A stretch of DNA of 64,000 bases from Bifidobacterium olomucense (GCF_012932375.1 NZ_JAAIIG010000007.1:62001-126000), one strand, 5' to 3'; positions 45,912-55,613 are shown, counted from the stretch's first letter. Translations and numbers: made by a program. Notes: generated by a model not told the origin, from the sequence alone.

Positions 45912-47420
45912 TTGTCGGCTGAACTCGAAGACATTCATGAGGAATGTGGCATCTTCGGCGTATGGGGTCATCCCGACGCCTCTCGACTCACCTATTTCGG
46001 TCTGCACGCGCTGCAGCATCGCGGTCAGGAAGGCGCCGGCATTGTCTCCAATGACCATGGTCACCTTATCGGACACCGCGGCTTGGGCCTCTTGACCCAG
46101 GTGTTCGGCGACGAGCGTGAAATCGAACGATTGAAAGGCGATCGCGCCATCGGCCACGTGCGCTACGCCACTGCGGGCTCCGGTACCACAGACAATATCC
46201 AACCGTTCATCTTCCGCTTCCATGACGGCGACGTGGCCCTGTGCCACAACGGCAATCTGACCAATTGCCCGTCGTTGCGCCGCAAGCTGGAGGACGAGGG
46301 AGCGATCTTCCATTCCAACTCGGATACCGAAGTGCTCATGCACTTGATCCGCCGCTCCCTGCAACGTACCTTCATGGACAAGCTCAAGGAAGCGCTCAAC
46401 ACGGTTCATGGCGGCTTCGCTTACCTGCTCATGACCGAAGACGCGATGATCGGCGCACTTGATCCAAACGGTTTCCGCCCGCTGTCTCTGGGCAAGATGA
46501 AGAACGGCGCGTACGTACTGGCCTCCGAAACCTGCGCGCTGGATGTGGTCGGAGCCGAACTGGTGCGCAACATTCGTCCGGGCGAGATCGTGGTCATCAA
46601 CGAACACGGCTACAAGATCGTGCAGTACACCCACAACACCCAACTGGCCATCTGCTCGATGGAGTACATCTACTTCGCCCGTCCTGATTCGGATATCTAC
46701 GGCGTCAACGTGCACTCCGCCCGCAAACGTATGGGCGCACGTCTCGCCGCCGAGTCTCCGGTCGAGGCGGATATGGTCATCGGCGTGCCGAACTCTTCCC
46801 TATCCGCCGCATCGGGCTATGCAGAAGCTGCGGGTCTGCCCAACGAAATGGGTCTGATCAAGAACCAGTATGTGGCTCGTACCTTCATCCAGCCCACACA
46901 GGAACTGCGCGAACAGGGTGTGCGCATGAAGCTCTCCGCCGTGCGCAGCGTGGTCAAGGGCAAGCGCGTTATTGTCATCGACGATTCCATCGTGCGCGGC
47001 ACCACGTCCAAGCGCATCGTACAGCTGCTCAAGGAGGCGGGCGCGGCCGAGGTGCATATGCGCATCAGCTCCCCGCCGCTGAAATACCCTTGCTTCTACG
47101 GCATCGACATCTCCACCACCAAGGAGCTTATCGCTGCCAAAATGAGCGTAGAGGAGATTCGCGAGTTCATCGGTGCCGATTCGTTGGCCTATCTTTCGCT
47201 CGACGGCCTCGTCGAGTCCATCGGCCTGAATGCGGATGCGCCATACGGAGGCCTGTGCGTCGCCTACTTCAATGGCGATTACCCCACCGCATTGGACGAT
47301 TACGAAGCCGACTTCCTGAAGTCCCTCACGCCTGAGGATCGCGTTCGTCTGCCTGAATTCGCGCTTTACAAGAGCAAGTACATCGGCAACGAATACACGG
47401 TGCAGCCCGACGGCGACTGA
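45912..47420 (+). CDS. purF: Amidophosphoribosyltransferase
   Basis: 502 residues from TTG 45912, eight bases behind AAGGAG; the upstream TTG at 45894 overlaps the ribosome binding site itself and is unlikely. The catalytic Cys is at residue 12 (EECGIFG) after a short 11-residue propeptide that would be removed. The PRPP-binding motif is [16 protein letters not shown]. PurF starts de novo purine synthesis from PRPP and glutamine, giving phosphoribosylamine, and is feedback inhibited by nucleotides. First gene of the second purine block, 72 bases before purM. Confidence 0.97.
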   Translation: MSAELEDIHEECGIFGVWGHPDASRLTYFGLHALQHRGQEGAGIVSNDHGHLIGHRGLGLLTQVFGDEREIERLKGDRAIGHVRYATAGSGTTDNIQPFIFRFHDGDVALCHNGNLTNCPSLRRKLEDEGAIFHSNSDTEVLMHLIRRSLQRTFMDKLKEALNTVHGGFAYLLMTEDAMIGALDPNGFRPLSLGKMKNGAYVLASETCALDVVGAELVRNIRPGEIVVINEHGYKIVQYTHNTQLAICSMEYIYFARPDSDIYGVNVHSARKRMGARLAAESPVEADMVIGVPNSSLSAASGYAEAAGLPNEMGLIKNQYVARTFIQPTQELREQGVRMKLSAVRSVVKGKRVIVIDDSIVRGTTSKRIVQLLKEAGAAEVHMRISSPPLKYPCFYGIDISTTKELIAAKMSVEEIREFIGADSLAYLSLDGLVESIGLNADAPYGGLCVAYFNGDYPTALDDYEADFLKSLTPEDRVRLPEFALYKSKYIGNEYTVQPDGD

Positions 47421-47492
47421 TCATATCGCCGTTTTCCGTTATCCAACCAATACGTTACCTAACTACAGCAAGAGCAGCAAGAAAGGCCCACA

Positions 47493-48530
47493 ATGCCCAA
47501 AGCATATGAAAACGCCGGCGTAAGCGTCGAAGCCGGATACGAAGTCGTCAGGCGCATCAAGTCGCACGTGGCCCGCACGAACCGTCCCGGTGTGGTCGGC
47601 GGCATCGGCGGATTCGGCGGCCTGTTCGACCTGGCCTCCCTCGGATACAAGGAGCCGGTGCTGATCTCCGGTACCGATGGCGTGGGCACCAAGCTCATGG
47701 TGGCCAAGATGATGAACAAGCATGACACCATCGGCATCGACTGCGTGGCCATGTGCGTCAACGACATCGCCGCCCAGGGTGCCGAACCGCTGTTCTTCCT
47801 CGACTACATCGCTTGCGGCAAGAACGATCCCGCTCTGCTGGAACAGGTTGTGGCCGGCGTAGCGGACGGTTGCGTGCAGGCGGGTTCCGCTCTGGTGGGC
47901 GGCGAAACCGCTGAAATGCCGGGCATGTACGACGAGGATGAGTACGATCTGGCTGGCTTCTCCGTAGGCGTGGCCGAGAAATCCGCCATCGTGGATGGGT
48001 CCGGCATCACCGAAGGCGATGTGCTCATCGGTCTGCCGTCTACCGGCATTCACTCCAACGGTTTCTCCTTGGTGCGCAAAGCTTTGTTCGAACAGGCCGG
48101 CTACACCGTGGACACCGTGTTGGACGAACTGGACGGCAAGACCCTCGGCGAGGTGATTCTCACTCCCACCAAGATCTATGTCAAGGCCCTCTCCCCGCTG
48201 TTCAAGGCCGGCGTCGTCAAGGGCGTTGCCCACATCACCGGCGGCGGCTTCATCGAGAACATTCCGCGTATGATCCCGGACGGCCTGGCCGCCGAAATCG
48301 AACTTGGCACCTGGCCTGTGCTGCCGATCTTCAACGTGTTGGAAAAGGCCGGCGAGATCGATCACAAGGAGATGTACAACATCTTCAACATGGGCATCGG
48401 TATGGTGCTTGCCGTATCCGCTGACCGCGCGGATGAAACCCTTGATCTGCTCAAGTCCAACGGCGAGACCGGCTACATCATCGGTCGCATCGCCCCGGAT
48501 ACGGACGGCACCCAGATCGTACTGAAGTAA
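47493..48530 (+). CDS. purM: AIR synthase
   Basis: 345 residues from ATG 47493 with GAAAGG upstream. The ATP-binding signature is [23 protein letters not shown], followed by [26 protein letters not shown] and [11 protein letters not shown]. The C-terminal domain includes [15 protein letters not shown] and [17 protein letters not shown] ending. PurM closes the imidazole ring of FGAM using ATP in the cytoplasm. It lies between purF and purD on the same strand, 72 and 84 bases apart. The 84-base gap to purD carries TGTTGCTGCGCC-type repeats (GTTGTTGTGG) that may form a weak hairpin. Confidence 0.97.
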   Translation: MPKAYENAGVSVEAGYEVVRRIKSHVARTNRPGVVGGIGGFGGLFDLASLGYKEPVLISGTDGVGTKLMVAKMMNKHDTIGIDCVAMCVNDIAAQGAEPLFFLDYIACGKNDPALLEQVVAGVADGCVQAGSALVGGETAEMPGMYDEDEYDLAGFSVGVAEKSAIVDGSGITEGDVLIGLPSTGIHSNGFSLVRKALFEQAGYTVDTVLDELDGKTLGEVILTPTKIYVKALSPLFKAGVVKGVAHITGGGFIENIPRMIPDGLAAEIELGTWPVLPIFNVLEKAGEIDHKEMYNIFNMGIGMVLAVSADRADETLDLLKSNGETGYIIGRIAPDTDGTQIVLK

Positions 48531-48614
48531 AACGTTCATTCCGGTTGCTGTTGCTGCGCCATATGCCAAAACAACCACAACAACAGTAACCGATAATGTG
48601 AAAGGACTTTGAAA

Positions 48615-49883
48615 ATGGGACAGAAGGTTCTGGTTATCGGTTCGGGCGCACGCGAGCACACCATCGCCTACACCCTGCTCAAGGGCACCAGTGTAGATGA
48701 AGTGACCGTAGCCCCCGGCAATCCCGGCATGCTCAAGGACGGTATCCAAACCACAGCTCTGAGCGAATCGAACCATGCCGCGCTCATCGACTTCGTGAAG
48801 GACAATGGATATGACTGGGTGTTCGTAGGCCCGGAGGTCCCGCTTATCGAAGGTCTGGTGGACGATTTCGCCGCAGCCGGCATCAAAGCGTTCGGTCCGA
48901 ACAAGGCCGCGGCTCAGATCGAAGGTTCCAAAGACTTCGCCAAGCAGCTCATGGAACGTCACGGCATCCCCACCGCCAAGTACCAGACGTTCTCCGATCT
49001 GGAAAGCGCTCAGCATTATGTGCATGAGCACGGTGCCCCGATCGTGATCAAGGCCGATGGTCTGGCCGCCGGCAAGGGCGTGACCGTGGCCATGGACGAT
49101 CACACCGCCCAGCGTGCGCTGGAGGACATTTTCATCGATCACCGCTTCGGCTCCGCCGGTGCCAAGGTCGTTATCGAAGACTTCCTGGAAGGTCAGGAAT
49201 TCTCCCTCATGAGCTTTGTGAACGGCACCGAGTTCTGGCCGATGCCGATTTCCCAGGATCACAAGCGTGCTCATGACGGCGACGAAGGCCCGAACACCGG
49301 CGGCATGGGCGCTTACAGCCCGGTTCCGCAGATTCCGCAATCCGTAGTGGACGAAGCCATCGAAACCATCGTTCGTCCCACCGTGGAAGGCATGGCCGCA
49401 GAAGGTACGCCGTTCACCGGCATTCTGTACGCAGGGCTTATCGCCACTGCTGACGGCCCGAAGGTTATCGAGTTCAATGCTCGCTTCGGTGACCCGGAGA
49501 CCGAAGTCGTGTTGCCGAAGCTCACCTCTGATCTGGGCGAAGGTATCAGCGCAATCCTTGACAATAGCACGCCGCGATTCACTTGGGATGAGGACAACGC
49601 CACACTCGGCGTGGTGCTCGCTTCCAATGGCTATCCGGAGCATGTGATCAAGGGAGCCCGTGTACCGGAAATCGAGGTGGATGAGGATTCTCACGTCTAC
49701 TACGCTGGCGTGGTATCTGACGGTAAGGGCGGTCTGGTTGCCAACTCCGGCCGCGTGCTGCTGGTGGAGACCTCAGCTCCGGACATCAAGGCAGCACAGG
49801 AAAAGGTCTACGCGATTATCGACAAGCTTGAGACACGCGGACTGTTCTACCGCCACGACATCGGCTTCAAAGCGCTGAACTGA
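48615..49883 (+). CDS. purD: GAR synthetase
   Basis: 422 residues from ATG 48615, eight bases after AAAGGA; a TTG six bases earlier is less likely. ATP-grasp fold: N-terminal KVLVIGSGAREHTIAYTLLK, ATP-binding PIVIKADGLAAGKGV, and metal-binding GGMGAYSPVPQI and VIEFNARFGDPE. PurD joins glycine to phosphoribosylamine with ATP. It is the last gene of the purF-purM-purD block. The final codons and the stop are part of a 23-bp arm of an inverted repeat (49874-49980), so the gene end has been copied in reverse just downstream. Confidence 0.97.
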   Translation: MGQKVLVIGSGAREHTIAYTLLKGTSVDEVTVAPGNPGMLKDGIQTTALSESNHAALIDFVKDNGYDWVFVGPEVPLIEGLVDDFAAAGIKAFGPNKAAAQIEGSKDFAKQLMERHGIPTAKYQTFSDLESAQHYVHEHGAPIVIKADGLAAGKGVTVAMDDHTAQRALEDIFIDHRFGSAGAKVVIEDFLEGQEFSLMSFVNGTEFWPMPISQDHKRAHDGDEGPNTGGMGAYSPVPQIPQSVVDEAIETIVRPTVEGMAAEGTPFTGILYAGLIATADGPKVIEFNARFGDPETEVVLPKLTSDLGEGISAILDNSTPRFTWDEDNATLGVVLASNGYPEHVIKGARVPEIEVDEDSHVYYAGVVSDGKGGLVANSGRVLLVETSAPDIKAAQEKVYAIIDKLETRGLFYRHDIGFKALN

Positions 49884-49980
49884 TTGAGGTGGCGTATCTG
49901 CGGCGTTGCTGTCTCGTCGACGTACCTTCGTACGCCTTCCTCGACGCGCCTTGCATTTACGCCACCTCAATCAGTTCAGC
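49874..49980. repeat. Long foldback hairpin H1 spanning the end of purD
   Basis: Perfect 23-bp arms (49874-49896 and 49958-49980). The left arm contains the last codons of purD (GCG CTG AAC TGA) and the right arm is its exact reverse complement. The 61-base centre is a quasi-palindrome built around GTAC-CTTC-GTAC, with CGGCGTTGCT on one side and CGCCTTGC on the other. A second element of the same design follows two bases later. Confidence 0.9.
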
Positions 49981-49982
49981 AA

Positions 49983-50093
49983 GCTGAATGCGTGATGATG
50001 CGTGCGTTAGCGGCGTTGCTCCTCGGTCGAGGTACCTTCCGTACCGCTTCCTTCGGTGCACCTTGCTACCGCACGCATCATCACGCATTCAGC
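49983..50093. repeat. Long foldback hairpin H2 after purD
   Basis: Perfect 24-bp arms (49983-50006 and 50070-50093) with a different outer sequence from H1, rich in GATG/CATC steps. Its centre resembles that of H1: both contain CGGCGTTGCT, a GGTACC/GTACC cross, CTTCC and CCTTGC in the same order. This shared core with different arms suggests two copies of one type of element. Confidence 0.9.
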
Positions 50094-50113
50094 AGACGCG
50101 ATAAGTTGAAATA

Positions 50114-50150
50114 CGAGAGAAGCTCCCATTGAGGGAGCTTCTCTCGTTTT
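50114..50150 (+). terminator. Terminator of purF-purM-purD
   Basis: CGAGAGAAGCTCCC pairs perfectly with 50133-50146 over a 5-base loop, followed by TTTT. It also has an A-rich left flank, so it may serve the convergent aldehyde dehydrogenase gene. Confidence 0.85.
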
Positions 50151-50206
50151 GATTGGCGTACAGATATCGGCTTGGACTCCCCGATCCGAGGAGATCCCAA
50201 TCGTAT

Positions 50207-51775
50207 TCAACGCAATTTGGTGATGAGATCGAGAAGACGTTGCTTGGCCTCCGTGAAGGGCGGATAGACCGCTCGCAACGTATCCGGGAACTGAGGCTTG
50301 ACTACCACCGTCTTAATGTGACTGAACGTGTCAAATCCGGCTTTGCCATGGTAGGCACCCATACCGGAGGCTCCTACTCCCCCGAACGGCAGCCTACTGG
50401 ACAACAGATGCCCCAGCGGCAAATTGAATCCCAACGCACCGGAACTGGTACGCCGTTCGAAGGCGAGTCTTACCGCATGGTCGCGGGAGAATACGTATGC
50501 AGCCAACGGCTTCGGCCGGGCATTTATGAATCGAACGGCCGCATCGGCATCCTTCACCACCAGAATCGGCAAAATCGGACCGAAAATCTCCTCCTGCATC
50601 ACTGCCGCATCCGGCCGAGTGCCGTACAGTACGGTCGGCGCACAATAACGCGCTTCACGATCCACCTTGCCGCCGCAGATTATACGGCCGGCCGGATCAC
50701 TCACGCCTGGCACCGGCACAATGTCACTCGTCGATTCCGAATCATCAGTGTCAATGCCACGTCCATGCCGATTGGCAACGACTCCCGCATTGATACGTCT
50801 GCCCATCATATCCATGGCCGCGCCGACCGCGGATGCGGCCACCACCAACGGCGAACTTGGCGTCTCGGAAGGCACGGTCCCGGCCGGCAATAATCCGATG
50901 AGCCGTTCCATATGACGGTTGTTGACAATGCGACCATAATCGTGCGAGTCTTGCGGATTCTCTCCAAAGAATTCAGTGACAGCCACAGCGATACGTTTCG
51001 CGAGCTTCTCAGCCACGTCCGGCGTCGCAAGTACATAATCCGGTGCCACACAGGTCTGCCCGGCATTGGTGAATTTACCCCAGACAATGCGCCGTGCAGC
51101 AACATTGATGTCCGCTGTACGGTCCACGAAACAAGGTGATTTGCCGCCAAGTTCCAATGTGACTGGCGTCAAATGCTCAGCCGCGGCCTTCATCACGATT
51201 TTTCCGACCCGCTCGCCGCCGGTATAGAAAATATGATCGAACGGTTGCTTCAGCAATTCACCGGTCTCTTTCGCACCGCCTTCGATCACACGCACCGCTT
51301 CCGGGTCGAGATACTGCGGCACCAATTCGGCAATAAGTCGTGATGTGTTCGACACCAGCTCAGAAGGTTTCAAGCATACGGCATTACCGGCGGCAATCGC
51401 ATCGGCCAATGGTGCCAATGCAAGCAGTACAGGGTAATTCCATGGCGCTATGACAAGCACCACACCTTTCGGCTCAGCCACAGTCCAACCGGCAGCAGGC
51501 TGCAATGCCGCCGGTATCGGCTTTGGACGCCTGGCAGCCCATCTGTCCAACCGGTTGCGCACAAACCTTGCCTCATCCGCTACCAGATTCAGCTCCATCA
51601 GTACGGTTTCTGCCGCCGGCTTGTCTAAATCGACCGTCAGCGCCGCAACAAAATCCTCCTGATGTTCCACAACCATCCGTCGCAACGCATCCAATTGAGT
51701 CCGTCGCCAAGTCAGGGGCCGCGTACGACCGGATTCATAAGCGTCGCGCAATCGGGCAAACGTCGCATCGATCAT
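50207..51775 (-). CDS. Aldehyde dehydrogenase with an internal insertion
   Basis: 522 residues from ATG 51775, six bases behind GAAGGA. The NAD-binding and catalytic motifs are GVVLVIAPWNYPVLLALAPL, VTLELGGKSPCFVD (general base Glu), and NAGQTCVAPDYVLA (nucleophile Cys); the C-terminal part has MQEEIFGPILPILVV. This is the class-3 (YwdH/fatty aldehyde) arrangement. Between LIGLLPAGTVP and RIICGG about 60 residues are inserted, rich in Ser, Asp and Pro (GIDTDDSESTSDIVPVPGVS), which most relatives lack. It would oxidise an aldehyde with NAD(P)+ in the cytoplasm. Confidence 0.88.
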   Translation of the reverse strand: MIDATFARLRDAYESGRTRPLTWRRTQLDALRRMVVEHQEDFVAALTVDLDKPAAETVLMELNLVADEARFVRNRLDRWAARRPKPIPAALQPAAGWTVAEPKGVVLVIAPWNYPVLLALAPLADAIAAGNAVCLKPSELVSNTSRLIAELVPQYLDPEAVRVIEGGAKETGELLKQPFDHIFYTGGERVGKIVMKAAAEHLTPVTLELGGKSPCFVDRTADINVAARRIVWGKFTNAGQTCVAPDYVLATPDVAEKLAKRIAVAVTEFFGENPQDSHDYGRIVNNRHMERLIGLLPAGTVPSETPSSPLVVAASAVGAAMDMMGRRINAGVVANRHGRGIDTDDSESTSDIVPVPGVSDPAGRIICGGKVDREARYCAPTVLYGTRPDAAVMQEEIFGPILPILVVKDADAAVRFINARPKPLAAYVFSRDHAVRLAFERRTSSGALGFNLPLGHLLSSRLPFGGVGASGMGAYHGKAGFDTFSHIKTVVVKPQFPDTLRAVYPPFTEAKQRLLDLITKLR

Positions 51776-51899
51776 GGCAAGTCCTTCCCACCCGGCCGTT
51801 CTCGGATACCGACCTGCCACCTATCGTACCGTCACTTCCACTGATCAGGCCGTTGTTCACTGACGCCAGATCGGCATATGACTGCTCGCCACTGCCTAC

Positions 51900-52011
51900 A
51901 AACCGAAATCCTCACGGATTTCCGTCGCGGCACAGCCGCTCCCCTCACCTACGGACAGTCCACCGGACTGTCCACTTCACGGCTCGGCAGGTTGTTTGCT
52001 TTACGGCAACG
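51900..52011. repeat. 112-bp direct repeat, copy 1
   Basis: Identical to copy 2 (52081-52192) except for A at 51974, where copy 2 has G. The unit contains a GAAATCC/GGATTTC hairpin, a run ending CGCTCCCCTCACC, and a hairpin around CGGACAGTCC/GGACTGTCC. It ends with TTTACGGCAACG, which in copy 2 is the end of the LtaS-like gene, so copy 1 carries an extra copy of that gene end outside any gene. Confidence 0.93.
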
Positions 52012-52080
52012 CTACAGCAATTTCGGACGGGCTACGCCCGCACCCCGCTGACTCGCCTGACGGCTCGCCACGTTGCCTAA

Positions 52081-52192
52081 AAACCGAAATCCTCACGGAT
52101 TTCCGTCGCGGCACAGCCGCTCCCCTCACCTACGGACAGTCCACCGGACTGTCCGCTTCACGGCTCGGCAGGTTGTTTGCTTTACGGCAACG
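52081..52192. repeat. 112-bp direct repeat, copy 2, overlapping the LtaS-like gene end
   Basis: Second copy of the unit at 51900-52011, 181 bases away. The stop of the LtaS-like gene is at 52182-52184, within its last 11 bases. Because G replaces A at 52155, this copy has a full CGGACAGTCC-ACC-GGACTGTCCG hairpin with 10-bp arms, which could serve as the gene's terminator. The 69 bases between the copies hold GGACGGGCTACGCCCG, a small hairpin. Confidence 0.93.
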
Positions 52193-54257
52193 TCATGAAA
52201 TCGGTGGTTTTGAGGTAGTTTTTGCCGGTGGTGATGTCGTATTGAATGAGCTTGTAGTCGGCCAGCAGCTGCTTGGTCTCCTCATCGAAGTCGGTCTCGC
52301 TCATCGGATTGCCCTCGGCATCCAGATAGATGGACTGTCCTTCGGGGATACGGTCCCAACCTTGGATCTTGTTGACCACCGGTGGTTCCATCGCGGAAAT
52401 TTTCGTATGCATCTCGGTCAGGAAGGCCAAATATGGCGAAACCTTGGCATTCATATGTTCGGCGGCTTGCGCCACAAAGAAATTCGGCGAGGAATAGTCG
52501 GCATTCTCGATTGAAGTGCCCTGAGACTTGGAGGCTTTGTTCGACCAGATGAAGTAGTCGGTCAGGTGCAGGGCCAACGAGTTGTTCTCATCCTGGCTGG
52601 CCGAAGAGTAGATGCCCGGCAGATGATCGCCGTAGAATACTACCGTAACCGGCTTATCCAGCTGATCAAGTTCATCAAGGAATTCCTGCGTGGCCTGATC
52701 GGTGAGTTCCACACCCTTCTGATAGGTCTCGATCGACTCCTTCTCATCCTCCTCCAGCGGAGTGCCGGTGGTGGATTGAGCAGTGTAATCGTTATGTTCA
52801 TACCATTCGTGGTACGGCATGTGATTCTGCATCGTTATGATCTGAATGAACTTGCTGGCAGAACCGTCCTTGATGCCTTCAAGCGCGGAATCATAGGTGG
52901 ACTTATCGGAGACGTAAGGCGACTCGTCGATCTTATCCTGATACTTGATTATATCGGGGCCGGTGAGCGTATAGAAATGCGAGAAGCCGAACTTCTTATA
53001 GTTCGTGGCACGTGAGTACATACTGGACTCGTACGGATGATAGCCCAATGAGTTGGCTGGCGCACCCCATAGCTGGTTCACGGTGGGGGTCCAATGTTCG
53101 GACGGCACGAGCTGCTGATATGGACTGGTCAATGAAGAGTCGAAATTGGCCATTGACAAACCGGTCAACCCCATATATTCGAGGTTGGCGGTGCCACCGC
53201 CGTATCCGGAAGAAAGCATAAGACCGGAGGTGGTGCTCTCCTTGATCTTGCGGATATTGGGCATCGAATCCTTGTTGACCTTGAGTCCGGGGACGCGGGA
53301 AGGATCGGAGAACGACTCCGACAACACGTACACCACGGTCGAGTCATTGAGATCGTTGGCTCTGGTGGCGTTAATCTTTTCAGCCGCCTTCTTATAGCGC
53401 GCAGCCACCTCTTTCATAGTTTCTTCGGAATAATCCGCCGGCTTGTCCATGACTTTCGGATTGAGCTGACGCGTGAACGACACGAGAGGGCCATTACGCT
53501 GGGCATCGTACACCGAATCCCACACGGAAGGCTTGTCTCCCATGACGGAGGAGAGCTTGTTGGCCCATGAATCGGTGACGCCTACCTGTAAGCAGTACAA
53601 CGAGAAGCCGAGTACCGGCAGCAATATCAGAATCAGTCGCGTGGATATGTTCAATCCGACGTTCGCCGTACGAATCATACGGCCTTTACGTCCATCGAAA
53701 TAACGCAATACCAGTACCAACGCCAGAACAACAGCAAATGCACCTAGCGCAACAAGAATGGCCACATGGGCACCAGCGGGAATGAAGGTGAGCATATTGC
53801 CAGTATTCGAGCCGAGGAATCCGAGATCCGCAGGCAGAATGGCCTCGTAACGAATTTCTATCTTGAAGTGTTCGATAGTGGCCACGAAAATTCCGGCACC
53901 CATGATGATCGCACTGGCAGTCCAGAACCGGTTGCACAGCATCAATACCGCCAAATACAGCAATCCGATCAACAGGACGTTAAGCAAGATCACACAATTG
54001 CCGTTAGTCCATAGTTTGGTGATGAAGTCGAAACCGGTACCTCCCGGATTAGAGAGCTGCACACGATCGGCACTGGCGGAAACACCTACCTCCAGCGTAA
54101 GCACGGTGATGATGTCGAATACGACAAACAGCACGCCATATAGCCAGCCCGGGAAAGGCTTATGCGGGTGCTTCGGAGTGACCTCATCCGCTTCGGCACG
54201 GTTTATCCAGAGCCGCCAATGCGACTTCGATGTGGTTTTGCTGATATTTTCGCTCAT
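52182..54257 (-). CDS. LtaS-like phosphoglycerol/phosphoethanolamine transferase
   Basis: 691 residues from ATG 54257. Five hydrophobic segments at the N-terminus (WLYGVLFVVFDIITVLTLEV, LLNVLLIGLLYLAVLML, VLALVLVLRYF and two more) anchor the protein; the alkaline-phosphatase-like catalytic domain starts near residue 290. The nucleophile Thr is in SGYGGGTANLEYMG, the metal-binding Glu in VYVLSESFSD, and the Asp/His pair in YGDHLPG. LtaS-like enzymes transfer glycerol-phosphate (or related groups) from lipids to envelope polymers outside the membrane. The product is not named here since phosphoglycerol modification in bifidobacteria is unusual. The gene stop lies within a 112-bp repeat. Confidence 0.9.
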   Translation of the reverse strand: MSENISKTTSKSHWRLWINRAEADEVTPKHPHKPFPGWLYGVLFVVFDIITVLTLEVGVSASADRVQLSNPGGTGFDFITKLWTNGNCVILLNVLLIGLLYLAVLMLCNRFWTASAIIMGAGIFVATIEHFKIEIRYEAILPADLGFLGSNTGNMLTFIPAGAHVAILVALGAFAVVLALVLVLRYFDGRKGRMIRTANVGLNISTRLILILLPVLGFSLYCLQVGVTDSWANKLSSVMGDKPSVWDSVYDAQRNGPLVSFTRQLNPKVMDKPADYSEETMKEVAARYKKAAEKINATRANDLNDSTVVYVLSESFSDPSRVPGLKVNKDSMPNIRKIKESTTSGLMLSSGYGGGTANLEYMGLTGLSMANFDSSLTSPYQQLVPSEHWTPTVNQLWGAPANSLGYHPYESSMYSRATNYKKFGFSHFYTLTGPDIIKYQDKIDESPYVSDKSTYDSALEGIKDGSASKFIQIITMQNHMPYHEWYEHNDYTAQSTTGTPLEEDEKESIETYQKGVELTDQATQEFLDELDQLDKPVTVVFYGDHLPGIYSSASQDENNSLALHLTDYFIWSNKASKSQGTSIENADYSSPNFFVAQAAEHMNAKVSPYLAFLTEMHTKISAMEPPVVNKIQGWDRIPEGQSIYLDAEGNPMSETDFDEETKQLLADYKLIQYDITTGKNYLKTTDFMTLP

Positions 54258-54390
54258 TCGCCTACAGTCTCTACCATGTGTAATTGTTCATTCCCATGGC
54301 ATATTGTTGCCATGCAACCTTGGAAAATCCATATTCCCAAGATAGTCCTTACCGTTTCCTAACGTTTGCCCACTATTCACCCTAACGCAA

Positions 54391-54420
54391 AGGGTGCCTC
54401 GGATCACCCCGAAGCACCCT
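54391..54420 (-). terminator. Terminator of the zinc-binding lipoprotein gene
   Basis: AGGGTGCCTCGG pairs with CCGAAGCACCCT with one mismatch, and on the minus strand is followed by TTTGCG. It is 111 bases beyond the lipoprotein stop at 54531. The remaining interval to 54257 shows no gene. Confidence 0.65.
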
Positions 54421-54530
54421 GAAATGTCCCTAATAGCGTGCCATTCTTTCACAACGATCGGCGCTAACCGGACAATAGTCTGCCAGCAGGCCCTTCCTAC
54501 ACGCCAATCGACCGGCGATCGATCAGCGAC

Positions 54531-55424
54531 CTACTTGGCGGCAGCGGCGAAACCATCCACCAGCGCGCCCATCCAATCAAGCAGATTGCTGTACTCGGAT
54601 GGCATCTGTTCGGTCAAATCCACAATCGGCACACCGGCATCCTTGGCGGCGCTGGTGATCTGATCGGTCGCGGCACTGGCCTCCTGGGAGTTGAAAATCA
54701 ACATTGTGATGCCGCCCTGCTTCAGCTCATCCTGGAAATCCTTGATATCGGACGGCGTAGGTTCACTTTCATTGGCCACGGCCTGAGCGTACCCCTGCGG
54801 AGTGGAGTCGTCCATGGTCAGATCGTCGGCCAAATACCAAGCCACGGACTCGGTAGCGGCGTACTTCAGGCCTTTCACCGTACCGGCGACTTCATGAATC
54901 TTCGCCTCCAGCTGATCCTCCTTGCTGTGCCATGCCTTGTTAAGTTCGGCGTATTCGTCACTGTGATCCGGATCGGCTTTCTGATAGGCGGCGGTAATTG
55001 CATCCGCAGCGGCGACACGGACCTTGGAGGAGAACCAGACATGCGGATTGGCCCCGTCCTCAATGCCGGCCGATTCGGCGGCGTTCACCAGATTCGCCTT
55101 GGTTGACTGCGCGGCCTTGACCGCCCACGAATCGTAATCGGCACCGTTCACGACGGAGACCTTGGCCGACGTGAATTTCGCGATGTCCCGACTGGTCGGC
55201 TCGTAGTCATGCGCCTCCACATTGGTTTTGCTCATGATATTGGTGACATCGACATGTTCACCGCCGAGCTCCTGCGCCACAGACCCCCATTGATTAATCG
55301 ACGCCACGACTTCAAGCTTGCCGGTATCAGCACTGTTATTTGCACCGTTCGAGCCACAACCCGCCATACCGGCCATCAACGCCGCAGATGCCATCATCGC
55401 TGTGATTTTCTTCCATGCAGTCAT
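54531..55424 (-). CDS. Zinc/manganese ABC transporter substrate-binding lipoprotein
   Basis: 297 residues from ATG 55424, eight bases behind AGAGGA. A lipoprotein signal with the lipobox LMAGMAGC ends at residue 23, so the mature protein starts at that Cys. The cluster A-1 fold shows ASINQWGSVAQELGGEHVDV, NVEAHDYEPTSRDIAK (metal His), DGANPHVWFSSKV (second His) and the C-terminal TDQITSAAKDAGVP. It captures zinc or manganese outside the membrane for an ABC permease that is not in this window. A Zur-like operator lies 62 bases upstream, and the Zur-like repressor gene is the next gene. Confidence 0.9.
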   Translation of the reverse strand: MTAWKKITAMMASAALMAGMAGCGSNGANNSADTGKLEVVASINQWGSVAQELGGEHVDVTNIMSKTNVEAHDYEPTSRDIAKFTSAKVSVVNGADYDSWAVKAAQSTKANLVNAAESAGIEDGANPHVWFSSKVRVAAADAITAAYQKADPDHSDEYAELNKAWHSKEDQLEAKIHEVAGTVKGLKYAATESVAWYLADDLTMDDSTPQGYAQAVANESEPTPSDIKDFQDELKQGGITMLIFNSQEASAATDQITSAAKDAGVPIVDLTEQMPSEYSNLLDWMGALVDGFAAAAK

Positions 55425-55485
55425 ACCGTTGTTCCTCTTCTACATCACGTTTAATTCGGTTGACGCAATGCAGTGTAACACATAT

Positions 55486-55500
55486 TGAGAACCGTTTTCA
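55486..55500. promoter_or_regulatory. Zur-like operator
   Basis: TGAGAAC-C-GTTTTCA, a 15-bp dyad with one mismatch, matching the general Fur/Zur layout (TGA...TCA, AT-rich arms). It lies 62 bases upstream of the zinc-binding lipoprotein ATG; ATTTTCATATC follows and may extend the site. Confidence 0.65.
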
Positions 55501-55542
55501 TTTTCATATCGATGGCGTGTCATGCAACCCCCGCACAATGCA

Positions 55543-55577
55543 AAAGCCGGGCTCCGCATCAAACGGAGCCCGGCTTT
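55543..55577 (-). terminator. Terminator of the purE-purK-zur operon
   Basis: AAAGCCGGGCTCCG pairs perfectly with CGGAGCCCGGCTTT over a 7-base loop. Read on the minus strand it is followed by TTTTGCATTG. It lies 37 bases beyond the Zur-like gene stop. Confidence 0.85.
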
Positions 55578-55613
55578 CACCAGCGCTGACTCAAACGTCA
55601 GTCTCGGTCGCCC

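Noticed and set aside
47463..49694. 743-residue minus-strand frame across purM and purD
   Set aside because: Antisense shadow of two clear purine genes with intact catalytic motifs.
51505..52080. 191-residue plus-strand frame between the ALDH and LtaS-like genes
   Set aside because: It reads antisense through the ALDH 5' end and through the 112-bp repeat; composition is repeat-derived and no domain is seen.
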